Below are positions 6,288 through 13,333 of a stretch of 21,339 nucleotides of DNA, one piece after another. The stretch's first letter is position 1; every line of letters starts with the position of its first letter. The DNA comes from a virus. The stretch is taken from positions 1-21,339 of the IMG/VR virus record IMGVR_UViG_3300021960_000618, one strand, 5' to 3'. The notes under the pieces were generated by a model. That model worked only from the letters and a program-made list of their open reading frames with translations, was not told the DNA's origin and searched no databases. Made by a program: the position numbers and the translations under genes.

Positions 6288-8429
6288 ATGCCTTTAACAA
6301 ATATACAAATAGCACCAGGCTTTAATAAACAAGTAACTGAAACAGGCGCAAAAGGTCAATGGACTGATGGCGATTTTGTTAGGTTTAGATATGGCCTTCC
6401 TGAAAAAATTGGTGGTTGGGAACAGATAACAGATAAAACATTGTTAGGAAAAGTAACAGAACAAATGATTTGGGCTGACTTAGATGGTAATAAATATGTA
6501 GCATTAGGGACAAACAGAACTTTAATCATTTATTATGAAGGTGCTTTTTATGATATTACTCCACTAGATACTGCAATTACTGGATGTACTTTTACTACGG
6601 TTAATACATCAGCTACAGTTACCGTAAATAAAGTAGGACATGGATTATCTGCAGGAGATTTATTTACTTTTACATCTGTAACTCCTCCGGTAGGAGCAGG
6701 TTATACAGCAGCAAATTTTACTGACAATTCTTTTGAAGTGGTTACTGCACCAACTATAGACACTTTTACTATTACTATGGCATCTAACGCAGGAACCTCT
6801 GTTGCTGCAAGTGGGTCTGCAACAGTTAATCCTTACATTAAACCAGGACCATTAACTCAGAGTTATGGTTATGGTTGGGGAACTTCTTCATGGGGAGGAG
6901 CTTCAGGATTAATAAATACCTTAAATGGTTTACTACAAGATGATACAGCAGGTACTGGAGGATCTGGAACCTCAATTACTCTAACCTCCACTGCAGGTTT
7001 TCCTACAACTGGAACAATAAAAGTAGGTGCAGAATTTATTTCTTACACTGGGGTATCGAGCAATGATTTAACTGGAATTACTAGAGGAGCAGGTGGCACA
7101 AGATCTGCACACGCAAGTGGAGCTAGTGTAGAATATTATACATCATGGGGACAAGCATCTCTTTCTTCTTCAGTAACACTAGATCCAGCAACATGGTCTC
7201 TTGATCATTTTGGACAAAAACTAGTTTGCACTATTAAAAATGGTAAAATTTTTAATTGGGATCCTATTACAGTAACTCCTACAGCCTTACAAACAAGAGC
7301 TACAGTTATATCAAATGCACCTACAACTTCTGTTATGTCTATTATTTCAGAAAGAGACAGACATTTAATTGTTCTTGGAACTGAAACAACAGTTGGTGAT
7401 GCATCAACACAAGATAAAATGTTTATAAGATTTTCAGATCAAGAAACATTAAATGATTTTCAACCTACTTCAGTAAATACTGCGGGTACTTTTAGAATTG
7501 ATTCTGGAGTTAAAATAGTAGGTGCAGCAAAAGCTAAAGATTATATTTTAATTGTAACAGACACTTCTGCATATGTTATGCAGTTTGTTGGTCCTCCTTT
7601 TATTTTTTCTATAAGACAGGTTGGAAGTAATTGTGGATTAATTGGTCAACATGCAATCAAGTATATCAATGGTAGAGTTTGGTGGATGGGACAAGCAGGT
7701 GGTTTTTTTGTGTACGATGGTACAGTTAAATCTGTTCCATGTTTAGTTGAAGATTTTGTATTTACAAATAACGGAGATAACTTAGGTATTAATTATAATG
7801 CAGGTGAAACAGTATATGCTGGTCTTAACCATTTGTATGAAGAGGTAATGTGGTTCTATCCTAAAGCAGGTTCTGATGAACCAGATAGAGTAGTGACTTA
7901 CAATTATGGTGAGAACACTTGGGCAACAGGTTCTTTAGCTAGAACTTCTTGGCATGATTCAACTCTTTTTGATAATCCTTATGCTTCTGAATATGCTCCT
8001 ACAGGATTACCTACTTTCCCTGTTATTCAAGGTGTAACAAATGCAAATGGTTCATCGACATATTACGCACACGAAATTGGAAACAATGAAGTAGACTCTG
8101 CAGGTAATAAAACAGTTATACCTGCTTTTATACAATCTGGAGATTTTGATTTAAGTGAGGGTGATGTATTTATTAGTATGAGAAGATTTATACCTGATTT
8201 TAAATTACTTACAGGCAATGCACAGATTACTATTAACCTTAGAAACTATTCTAATGATACCTCTGCATCCTCTCCTTTAGGACCTTTTACAGTTACGACT
8301 TCCACAGACAAAGTAGATACAAGAGCTAGAGGGCGATCAGCTAGTCTAAAGATAGCTAATACAGCTACTGATGAAAGCTGGAGATATGGTACCTTTAGAG
8401 CAGATATACAACCTGATGGACGTAGATAA
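6288..8429 (+). CDS. Large phage virion protein, probably tail/neck structural
   Basis: A 713-residue protein. The N-terminus has P-L-T-N-I-Q-I-A-P-G-F-N-K-Q and then G-Q-W-T-D-G-D-F-V-R-F-R-Y-G-L-P-E-K-I-G-G-W (24-45), a block shared by many marine and podovirus-type phages in structural regions. It is followed by a Thr/Gly-rich insert (about 110-290), where A-G-F-P-T-T-G-T-I-K-V-G-x-E-F-I-S-Y-T-G (about 235-256) is a small beta module seen in virion proteins. Recurrent segments such as R-D-R-H-L-I-V-L-G (356-364), W-W-M-G-Q-A-G-G-F-F-V-Y-D-G (464-477) and V-M-W-F-Y-P are blade-like strands suggesting a beta-propeller, as in tail stabilisation or needle-adaptor proteins of the P22 gp10 kind. 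The propeller reading is inference. It ends in a TAATG overlap with the next small gene. There are no enzyme motifs. Confidence 0.75.
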   Translation: MPLTNIQIAPGFNKQVTETGAKGQWTDGDFVRFRYGLPEKIGGWEQITDKTLLGKVTEQMIWADLDGNKYVALGTNRTLIIYYEGAFYDITPLDTAITGCTFTTVNTSATVTVNKVGHGLSAGDLFTFTSVTPPVGAGYTAANFTDNSFEVVTAPTIDTFTITMASNAGTSVAASGSATVNPYIKPGPLTQSYGYGWGTSSWGGASGLINTLNGLLQDDTAGTGGSGTSITLTSTAGFPTTGTIKVGAEFISYTGVSSNDLTGITRGAGGTRSAHASGASVEYYTSWGQASLSSSVTLDPATWSLDHFGQKLVCTIKNGKIFNWDPITVTPTALQTRATVISNAPTTSVMSIISERDRHLIVLGTETTVGDASTQDKMFIRFSDQETLNDFQPTSVNTAGTFRIDSGVKIVGAAKAKDYILIVTDTSAYVMQFVGPPFIFSIRQVGSNCGLIGQHAIKYINGRVWWMGQAGGFFVYDGTVKSVPCLVEDFVFTNNGDNLGINYNAGETVYAGLNHLYEEVMWFYPKAGSDEPDRVVTYNYGENTWATGSLARTSWHDSTLFDNPYASEYAPTGLPTFPVIQGVTNANGSSTYYAHEIGNNEVDSAGNKTVIPAFIQSGDFDLSEGDVFISMRRFIPDFKLLTGNAQITINLRNYSNDTSASSPLGPFTVTTSTDKVDTRARGRSASLKIANTATDESWRYGTFRADIQPDGRR

Positions 8430-8593
8430 TGGCTAAAGTAGATATATTAATACCAGAACCCACACCCGATTATACTGAAGAAAACCAAAGACAGGTAACT
8501 CAGTCTTTACGAACGATGCAAGATAAGTTAAACACTTCTTATCAACAAGAAATAAAAAATGAACAAGATACTTTTACTTGGTTTATATCATGA
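8429..8593 (+). CDS. Small phage protein, 54 residues
   Basis: A 54-residue protein between two virion genes. Its ATG overlaps the previous stop (TAATG) and its TGA overlaps the next ATG (ATGA at 8590-8593), which is strong positional evidence for a real, coupled gene. The sequence begins MAKVDILIPEPTPDYTEENQ, goes on with a helical Gln/Ser/Leu stretch and ends in D-T-F-T-W-F-I-S. The short Pro-rich N-terminus followed by an amphipathic helix suggests a linker or oligomerisation segment. I recall similar small proteins after the large virion gene in marine phages but know no function. No membrane segment is seen. Confidence 0.7.
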   Translation: MAKVDILIPEPTPDYTEENQRQVTQSLRTMQDKLNTSYQQEIKNEQDTFTWFIS

Positions 8594-8928
8594 CAATTAG
8601 ATACAAAAGCGATACATTTTATTTAGATACAACTAATATTACAACTGTTTTGACTTGTCCTGCAGATGCAACAATACTTGTTAAAAATATTGAAGCAGTT
8701 CACAATACAGCAAGTAACGTTGATACTGATTTACTTATTAGAAAATCTGGTGCAGGTGCAGATGTACAAGTTGCACATAAACAAATGAATAAAGAAACTT
8801 TTAATTTTGCACTAGAGACTATAAATTTAGAAGCAAATGATATTTTAAAAATGCAAGCAGATACTGCTAATGAAATTACAGGATTAGTAAGTTATGCTTT
8901 AATAGATAGATCTCAAGAGAATGGCTAG
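8590..8928 (+). CDS. Small beta-rich putative virion protein
   Basis: A 112-residue protein. I start it at ATG 8590 in an ATGA overlap; a TTG at 8578 would add four residues but is less likely. The sequence D-T-F-Y-L-D-T-T-N-I-T-T-V-L-T-C-P-A-D-A-T-I-L-V-K-N-I-E-A-V-H-N-T resembles small phage virion proteins with a beta-sandwich that begin with a repeated T-T/L-T-x-x-Y/C-P motif and carry a later L-L-I-R-K-S-G hairpin. The remaining part (L-E-A-N-D-I-L-K-M-Q-A-D) fits a jelly-roll-like edge. A small decoration, head-tail or fibre-attachment subunit is possible. Its last codons (aat ggc tag) are shared with the next start, ATG 8921. Confidence 0.75.
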   Translation: MTIRYKSDTFYLDTTNITTVLTCPADATILVKNIEAVHNTASNVDTDLLIRKSGAGADVQVAHKQMNKETFNFALETINLEANDILKMQADTANEITGLVSYALIDRSQENG

Positions 8929-8934
8929 AAAATT
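8920..8934 (+). repeat. 15-base junction repeat, copy 1
   Basis: AATGGCTAGAAAATT spans the end of the 112-residue gene (codons aat ggc tag) and the start of the 45-residue basic gene (ATG GCT AGA AAA TT). An identical copy lies at 18811-18825 at another gene-to-gene junction, with the same reading-frame arrangement. Confidence 0.75.
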
Positions 8935-9058
8935 TAAAGATTTTGTTGAAAGGGATAAGCCTAGAAAAAGGCCACGGAGACATTGTAAGAATCCCAACAA
9001 AAAAAAGAAGTTGCAAAATAATAAAAAATATAATAGACAAGGAAGGAGAAAAAAATGA
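8921..9058 (+). CDS. Very basic small protein, 45 residues
   Basis: A 45-residue protein with an exceptional charge: the sequence after residue 10 is mostly Lys, Arg, Asn and Gln (for example D-K-P-R-K-R-P-R-R-H-C-K-N and K-K-K-K-L-Q-N-N-K-K-Y). Its ATG lies inside the last codons of the previous gene and its TGA overlaps the next ATG (9055-9058), so it sits in an unbroken coupled chain. Low-complexity basic peptides of this kind could bind nucleic acid or negatively charged virion parts. The single Cys (residue 22) and one His do not make a zinc site. A similar small MARK-starting protein occurs near 18812. Function unknown. Confidence 0.7.
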   Translation: MARKFKDFVERDKPRKRPRRHCKNPNKKKKLQNNKKYNRQGRRKK

Positions 9059-9252
9059 GTGAACCAATTAAAATACCCGCAACAGCGACCGAAATTGTCA
9101 AACATAAAAGAACAGGAAAAGTATATGCTGATAAAGCTGAGTTTGATGCTGATGTTGCTGACCCCAACACTGACACTACTGTGGATGATTTTAGGCAAGA
9201 CCTTGAAATCAAAGTTACTAAGGTTTCTATGGGTGCGCAAACCAAAAAATAA
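9055..9252 (+). CDS. Small phage protein, 65 residues
   Basis: A 65-residue protein beginning MSEPIKIPATATEIVKHKRT with the central G-K-V-Y-A-D-K-A-E-F-D-A-D-V-A-D-P-N-T-D-T-T-x-x-D-F-R-Q-D, and ending in a beta strand (L-E-I-K-V-T-K-V). This sequence, with H-K-R-T-G-K-x-Y directly before an acidic stretch, is one I know from many marine phages, usually without a function. It is charge-segregated: a basic N-terminal third, an acidic middle and a basic end. The start has a strong AAGGAG site at 9043-9048 and overlaps the previous stop (ATGA); the stop overlaps the next start (TAATG, 9250-9254). Three minus-strand readings and one alternative plus frame across this segment have no such support. 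Confidence 0.8.
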   Translation: MSEPIKIPATATEIVKHKRTGKVYADKAEFDADVADPNTDTTVDDFRQDLEIKVTKVSMGAQTKK

Positions 9253-10187
9253 TGAAACCTAGAGGGGCCACTGAGCTACAAATGGAAATGCTTCAAAAGC
9301 ATGTTTCCAAAGAACTACTAGATCAAGTACAGATATGCACATCTATACCTGGTAAAGTCCCAATAGACCCAAATAAATTAAATATTCTTTGGCAAAAAAA
9401 TTCATATGATCAACCTAATCTACAAGAGTTCTTTACTAATAAAGAAAGACATAAAGAATATGATTGGTATGTATTTAACAGTCATTGGAATTATGAAAAA
9501 TTTAGAATGGTGTTTGATATACCAACTGAAAAATCTATAGTAATTAAAAATGGTATTGATAATTTTCCAATTAGAAAGATATACAAAAGGGGAGATCCTA
9601 TTAAGTTAATACACCATTGTACTCCTTGGAGAGGTTTAAATGTTTTATTACGTGCTATGCAAGAAATTGAAAATCCAAATATAAAACTGGATGTATATAG
9701 TTCTTGTAAGGTTTATGGCTCTGAGTTTGCAAAGAATACTGACAAAGACTTTGAAGCGTTGTACGAACAAGCTAAAAAATTACCTAATGTAAATTACATT
9801 GGTTATAAACCTAATGAATATATTACAGAAGTAATGCCTAATTATGATATGTTTGTTTACCCATCTATATTTGAAGAAACATCATGTGCATCTGCTTTAG
9901 AGGCTTTAGCTTCTGGTGTTCATGTAATTACTAATAATTTTGGAGCTTTGTATGAAACATGTGCAGAGTGGCCAGTATACGTTAACTATTCAAAAAACTA
10001 CGAACAAATGGCACAGGACACTGCGGGAGCAATTAATATAGCTGCTAATTATTTACATGAAGATTATATACAAGAACATTTAGAAGAACAACAAAAGTTT
10101 TATAAAAGATTTTACAATTGGCAAAAAAAAGGTATAGAGTGGACAAACTTTTTGAAAGGAGCTTTAAATGAAAGAAACAGTAAATGA
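9252..10187 (+). CDS. Glycosyltransferase, GT-B fold (GT4-like)
   Basis: A 311-residue protein. The C-terminal Rossmann domain is clear: I-K-L-I-H-H-C-T-P-W-R-G-L-N-V-L-L-R-A (117-135), where GT4 enzymes have the nucleotide-sugar binding loop, then I-K-L-D-V-Y-S-S (144-151), N-V-N-Y-I-G-Y-K (179-186), and Y-D-M-F-V-Y-P-S-I-F-E-E-T-S-C-A-S-A-L-E-A-L-A-S-G-V. The last holds the E-x7-E motif (E209, E217) that contacts the sugar nucleotide. The N-terminal domain is short compared with the 360-400 residues usual for GT4, but keeps a shortened R-G-A-T-E start and a W-Y-V-F-N-S-H-W-N strand. It probably transfers a sugar from an NDP-sugar in the host cytoplasm. It overlaps the next glycosyltransferase by 20 bases. 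Acceptor unknown: phage DNA, virion protein or host glycan are all possible. Confidence 0.88.
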   Translation: MKPRGATELQMEMLQKHVSKELLDQVQICTSIPGKVPIDPNKLNILWQKNSYDQPNLQEFFTNKERHKEYDWYVFNSHWNYEKFRMVFDIPTEKSIVIKNGIDNFPIRKIYKRGDPIKLIHHCTPWRGLNVLLRAMQEIENPNIKLDVYSSCKVYGSEFAKNTDKDFEALYEQAKKLPNVNYIGYKPNEYITEVMPNYDMFVYPSIFEETSCASALEALASGVHVITNNFGALYETCAEWPVYVNYSKNYEQMAQDTAGAINIAANYLHEDYIQEHLEEQQKFYKRFYNWQKKGIEWTNFLKGALNERNSK

Positions 10188-11046
10188 GGATACTTATCAA
10201 ACTTTAAAAGAAGTTGAGGTAACATCATATGAAAAAGCTTCTACTCCTATGTGGAAACCGGCCACCGAAAAGAAAGAAAAAAAAATAGTTAAATCACCTT
10301 ACAGCATTATGATTTGTACCCCTTGTCATAGTGAGGTAACTATGCATTACACACAAGCTCTTTTAGAATTACAACAACTTTGTATAAAAAAAGGAATAAG
10401 GATTACTTTTACTTTGTTAAAATCTTCTTTAGTAACTCAAGGAAGAAATTTATGTACTTCAGCTTTTTTAGAATCTAGTTGTACACATATGGTTTTTATA
10501 GATTCAGATATCTATTTTAGAGCAGAGTCTATTATTAAAATGCTAGATTTAGATAAAGAATTAATATCTATTCCATATCCTCTTAAAACAATGATGTGGG
10601 ATAAACTTTATAAAAAATGGAGTGAAGGTGAAGTAAAAAACCCTAGGGATATTCATAGATTCTTAAATACTTATCCAATGAAAGTACAAGACGTTAATAA
10701 CATAACTTTAGATAGTGGTGTTATGGAAGTTACACACAGTCCTACAGGATGTATGATGATTAAAAGAAGTGTATTTGACAAAATGATAGACAAGTATCCA
10801 GATAAAAACATAGTACAAAAGACAATAATAAATGGTGAGTATGTAGATAGACCTAATTTATGGAACTTTTTTGATTGTATACATGACCCTGATACTAAGA
10901 CTTATATGGGTGAAGACTTTTCCTTCTGTAAGCTTTGGAAGGACATTGGGGGGAAATGTTATGCTTATGTTAATGACCCTATTATACATGTTGGAGAACA
11001 CCAATATGAAGGTCGTTTTCTTGATGAGTTGAAACTAGCCAAGTAA
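10168..11046 (+). CDS. Glycosyltransferase-like protein, GT-A fold
   Basis: A 292-residue protein with GT-A features. After a charged 45-residue N-terminal extension comes Y-S-I-M-I-C-T-P-C-H-S-E-V (45-57), the nucleotide-binding strand, then Q-G-R-N-L-C-T-S-A-F-L (91-101), a strand with M-V-F-I-D-S-D-I-Y-F (108-117) giving a D112-x-D114 metal-binding motif, P-T-G-C-M-M-I-K-R-S-V-F (192-203), and G-E-D-F-S-F-C (248-254), where the Glu/Asp pair is expected to act in catalysis. H-V-G near 274 is a usual metal-ligand position. The group resembles GT2-like and Anp1-type phage enzymes. The start at ATG 10168 is supported by AAGGAG at 10156-10161, inside the end of the preceding gene. The two enzymes probably act in sequence or on the same acceptor; this is inference. 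Confidence 0.8.
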   Translation: MKETVNEDTYQTLKEVEVTSYEKASTPMWKPATEKKEKKIVKSPYSIMICTPCHSEVTMHYTQALLELQQLCIKKGIRITFTLLKSSLVTQGRNLCTSAFLESSCTHMVFIDSDIYFRAESIIKMLDLDKELISIPYPLKTMMWDKLYKKWSEGEVKNPRDIHRFLNTYPMKVQDVNNITLDSGVMEVTHSPTGCMMIKRSVFDKMIDKYPDKNIVQKTIINGEYVDRPNLWNFFDCIHDPDTKTYMGEDFSFCKLWKDIGGKCYAYVNDPIIHVGEHQYEGRFLDELKLAK

Positions 11047-11081
11047 AATGATATTATTATCCATATTTAAAAGAATAAATT

Positions 11082-12029
11082 ATGGATCCATTTACACTAG
11101 CACTAGCCACTTTTGGCGTACAAAAACTTCGAGGAAAATCAACTAAAAGATCTTTAAGAGATGCTTTAATGATTGGTGGAGCTGGCCAATTAGGTGGTAT
11201 GGCAGGTGTTGGTGGGTTACAAGCATTTGGATCAGCTCCTGGAGCTATTCAAGGTATAGGACAAACTGCAGTGGGTAGAGGAGTAACAAGTTTATTTCCA
11301 CAATTTGCAGGACAAAACGCAGCAACAAATGCAGCACAAATTGCAAGTGCTGGAGGAGATCCTGGAAATGCAATGGGTATGGTTGGTGATGGAGGAAGTT
11401 TTTTCTCTCAGCTTATTCCTAAAACTACTGGAGGTAAAATTGCACTAGGTTCAGCAATTCTTCCTTTTCTAGATTCAGGTGAAGAAATGACAAATGAAAA
11501 ACCAGGTTATAATAAAAATTTACAAAAACTTTACGAAAGTGGTTACGCAGGTGGACCTACAGGTTTCATGAGAAGAAAATATAATGAAGATGGAACATAC
11601 ACGGACACTCCACTAGAAGATAAAGATACTTATCAATCAGTAGAAGCAATATTAGACGAAGAGCAACAACCTGAAGGACTAAGAGAAGGTGGTATTGCCA
11701 ACGTTGCAAAATTTAATACAGGTGGACAAGCACTACCTTCTAAATTTAGTCATGATGAAAAAGATTACAATAACTACGTAAGAGCTCATGGTTTTGTTGA
11801 AGACGGAGCAGGTATGGGTAATGATAACGAAGATACAATGTTAGCTCAATTAGCTGATGGTGAATTTGTTTCTAGATCTGCTGCTGTAAGAGGAGCTGGT
11901 ATTATTGCCGGGGCAAGTATTTCAGACAAAGAAGACCAAAGAAAAAAAGGTGCTGAGTTTTTTTACGAACAACAAAAACGTTTTAAAAGAATTATGGATA
12001 TTTTAGATGCAAGTAGAAAAGACAATTAA
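11082..12029 (+). CDS. Putative internal virion/ejection protein
   Basis: A 315-residue protein. Residues 1-130 are rich in Gly, Ala and Gln (G-G-A-G-Q-L-G-G-M-A-G-V-G-G-L) with moderately hydrophobic helices; residues 100-125 (G-K-I-A-L-G-S-A-I-L-P-F-L) form a likely membrane-associating helix. A G-Y-A-G-G-P-T-G-F-M-R-R-K-Y-N-E-D-G segment follows, then L-R-E-G-G-I-A-N-V-A-K-F-N-T-G-G, D-T-M-L-A-Q-L-A-D-G-E-F-V-S-R-S-A-A-V-R-G-A-G (about 251-273), a motif widely found in phage virion proteins, and a basic coiled tail. I recognise the layout from marine phages but not a named family. It opens the cassette that includes the T7 gp13-16-like order. A weak AAAGAA site precedes the ATG. Confidence 0.7.
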   Translation: MDPFTLALATFGVQKLRGKSTKRSLRDALMIGGAGQLGGMAGVGGLQAFGSAPGAIQGIGQTAVGRGVTSLFPQFAGQNAATNAAQIASAGGDPGNAMGMVGDGGSFFSQLIPKTTGGKIALGSAILPFLDSGEEMTNEKPGYNKNLQKLYESGYAGGPTGFMRRKYNEDGTYTDTPLEDKDTYQSVEAILDEEQQPEGLREGGIANVAKFNTGGQALPSKFSHDEKDYNNYVRAHGFVEDGAGMGNDNEDTMLAQLADGEFVSRSAAVRGAGIIAGASISDKEDQRKKGAEFFYEQQKRFKRIMDILDASRKDN

Positions 12030-12468
12030 ATCTAATGTAGAAGTACTTACTATTAAGCCATCAGAGGTAGACACTTTTTGGCCTTTAGTAGAGTTTCTTA
12101 TTGCAGAAGCATTAAAGTTTAGTGGTCAATACGCTGATGCTAAACATATTAAAAAACTATTAAAACAAAACGTAATGCATTTATGGGTTATGTTTGGAAC
12201 AGACGATGATGGAGAAAACAAAGTATTTGGTTGTTGCACTAGTAGATTTTTTGACAATCCTAATTTTAAAGAACTACAAGGATTAATATGTACAGGTAAA
12301 AAAATGCATTTATGGTCTGACAAATTAGTAGAGACATTAGAAGAATTTGCTAAAGTAAATAATTGTAAAAGAGTAACAGCACTAATGAGACCTGGATATA
12401 AAAAAGTTATGAATAAATATGATTGGAAAATTAAACATTACGAATTTCAAAAGGAGTTAAGTAAATGA
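12007..12468 (+). CDS. GNAT-like protein, T7 gp13-type (DUF2833-like)
   Basis: A 153-residue protein with a GNAT-like layout: L-T-I-K-P-S-E-V-D-T-F-W-P-L-V (14-28), a helix-rich segment with A-K-H-I-K-K-L-L, then M-H-L-W-V-M-F (56-62), a K-V-F-G-C-C-T-S-R-F-F strand pair (71-81), L-V-E-T-L-E-E-F-A-K-V-N-N-C-K-R-V-T-A-L-M-R-P-G-Y (106-130), and a final Y-D-W-K-I-K-H-Y-E-F-Q-K strand. There is no clear R/Q-x-x-G-x-G/A acetyl-CoA loop, so catalysis may be lost, as thought for T7 gp13, an internal head protein in the DUF2833 group. It overlaps the upstream gene by 23 bases and the next by an ATGA. Position before a gp14-15-16-like run supports the assignment, which is nevertheless inference. Confidence 0.6.
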   Translation: MQVEKTIKSNVEVLTIKPSEVDTFWPLVEFLIAEALKFSGQYADAKHIKKLLKQNVMHLWVMFGTDDDGENKVFGCCTSRFFDNPNFKELQGLICTGKKMHLWSDKLVETLEEFAKVNNCKRVTALMRPGYKKVMNKYDWKIKHYEFQKELSK

Positions 12469-13328
12469 GTATATTTGGCGGAGGTGGAGGTGGTTCATCA
12501 GGACCCTCAACTACTACACAATACATAAGGGAAGCACCAGGTATAGAAGAAAGAAAACTTGGTTTAATGGATGTAGCAGCAAGTCTTGCTAAAAAACCAA
12601 CTAATATTCCTACTATGCAAGTAGCAGGTTTAGGTAATCTAGAACAACAAGGTATAACAGCATCTGGAGTTACAGGTGTTGGTCAACCAACTGTTGGCTC
12701 TGCAGTATCTGGAGTACAAGGAGCAATGGCTCCGATAGGTGCTCAACAAATTAGTCAATATTTAAATCCTTATCAATCATATGTAACTGATGAAATTGCT
12801 AGACAAGGACAAATGATGCAAAATCAATTAGGAGCTCAAGCAGTTAATGCAGGAGCTTTTGGTGGTGGTAGAGAAGGAGTACAACAAGCAGAACTTCAAG
12901 GAAGAACTTTATCTGAAATGGGCAGAGCACAAGCACAAGGTTTTCAAACTGCATTAGGTGCAGCTCAACAACAGCAACAAGTAGGATTACAAGGTGGTCA
13001 ATTATTAGGTCAGCTAGGTGCACAACAACAACAAATGGCTCAAGGTGACATTAATCAGTTAATGGCTGCAGGTGGCTTACAAAGACAGTTAGCACAACAA
13101 GCATTGGATGCACAAAGACAAACAGCATTACAAAGAGAGTACGAACCGTACCAAAGAGCTGAGTTCTTAAAAAATATTTACGCTGCAGGACCTACATCTC
13201 AGTCTTCATTAACACAGACCACAACACCAGGTGGTGGAAATCCTTTAGCACAAGCTGCAGGAGCTGGACTTGGAGCTTATGCCACATACTCACTATTAAA
13301 TAAAAATCAAGCACCAGCTAAGGTTTAA
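12465..13328 (+). CDS. Gln/Gly/Ala-rich putative DNA ejection protein (T7 gp14-like position)
   Basis: A 287-residue protein beginning with G-G-G-G-G-G-S-S-G-P-S-T-T-T-Q-Y (5-20). The centre (95-230) is a long helical stretch rich in Gln, Ala and Gly: N-P-Y-Q-S-Y-V-T-D-E-I-A-R-Q-G, A-V-N-A-G-A-F-G-G-G-R-E-G-V-Q-Q-A-E, and runs of Gln. The N-P-Y-x-x-x-V-x-x-x-I and G-A-F-G-G-x-R pattern is widespread in marine phage internal or tail proteins. The C-terminus (262-279) is a small Ala/Gly-rich hydrophobic helix (A-G-A-G-L-G-A-Y-A-T-Y-S-L-L). Ejection proteins that form a channel across the host envelope often have such amphipathic composition. AAGGAG at 12451-12456 and an ATGA overlap with the upstream gene support the start. 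Confidence 0.75.
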   Translation: MSIFGGGGGGSSGPSTTTQYIREAPGIEERKLGLMDVAASLAKKPTNIPTMQVAGLGNLEQQGITASGVTGVGQPTVGSAVSGVQGAMAPIGAQQISQYLNPYQSYVTDEIARQGQMMQNQLGAQAVNAGAFGGGREGVQQAELQGRTLSEMGRAQAQGFQTALGAAQQQQQVGLQGGQLLGQLGAQQQQMAQGDINQLMAAGGLQRQLAQQALDAQRQTALQREYEPYQRAEFLKNIYAAGPTSQSSLTQTTTPGGGNPLAQAAGAGLGAYATYSLLNKNQAPAKV

Positions 13329-13333
13329 GTCTA

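Noticed and set aside
8876-9245. Three overlapping minus-strand open frames of 63-113 residues
   Set aside because: They lie opposite two coupled plus-strand genes with good Shine-Dalgarno sites; their Leu/Phe/Ser-rich, apparently membrane-like products are the mirror of Lys/Glu-rich coding DNA.
9059-9262. Alternative plus-strand frame of 67 residues
   Set aside because: It overlaps the recognised 65-residue gene almost fully, has no Shine-Dalgarno site and reads as a shadow of it.
11047-11081. Gap of 35 bases before the 315-residue gene considered as promoter or terminator
   Set aside because: AT-rich, but no convincing -35/-10 pair and no GC-rich hairpin followed by a T run.
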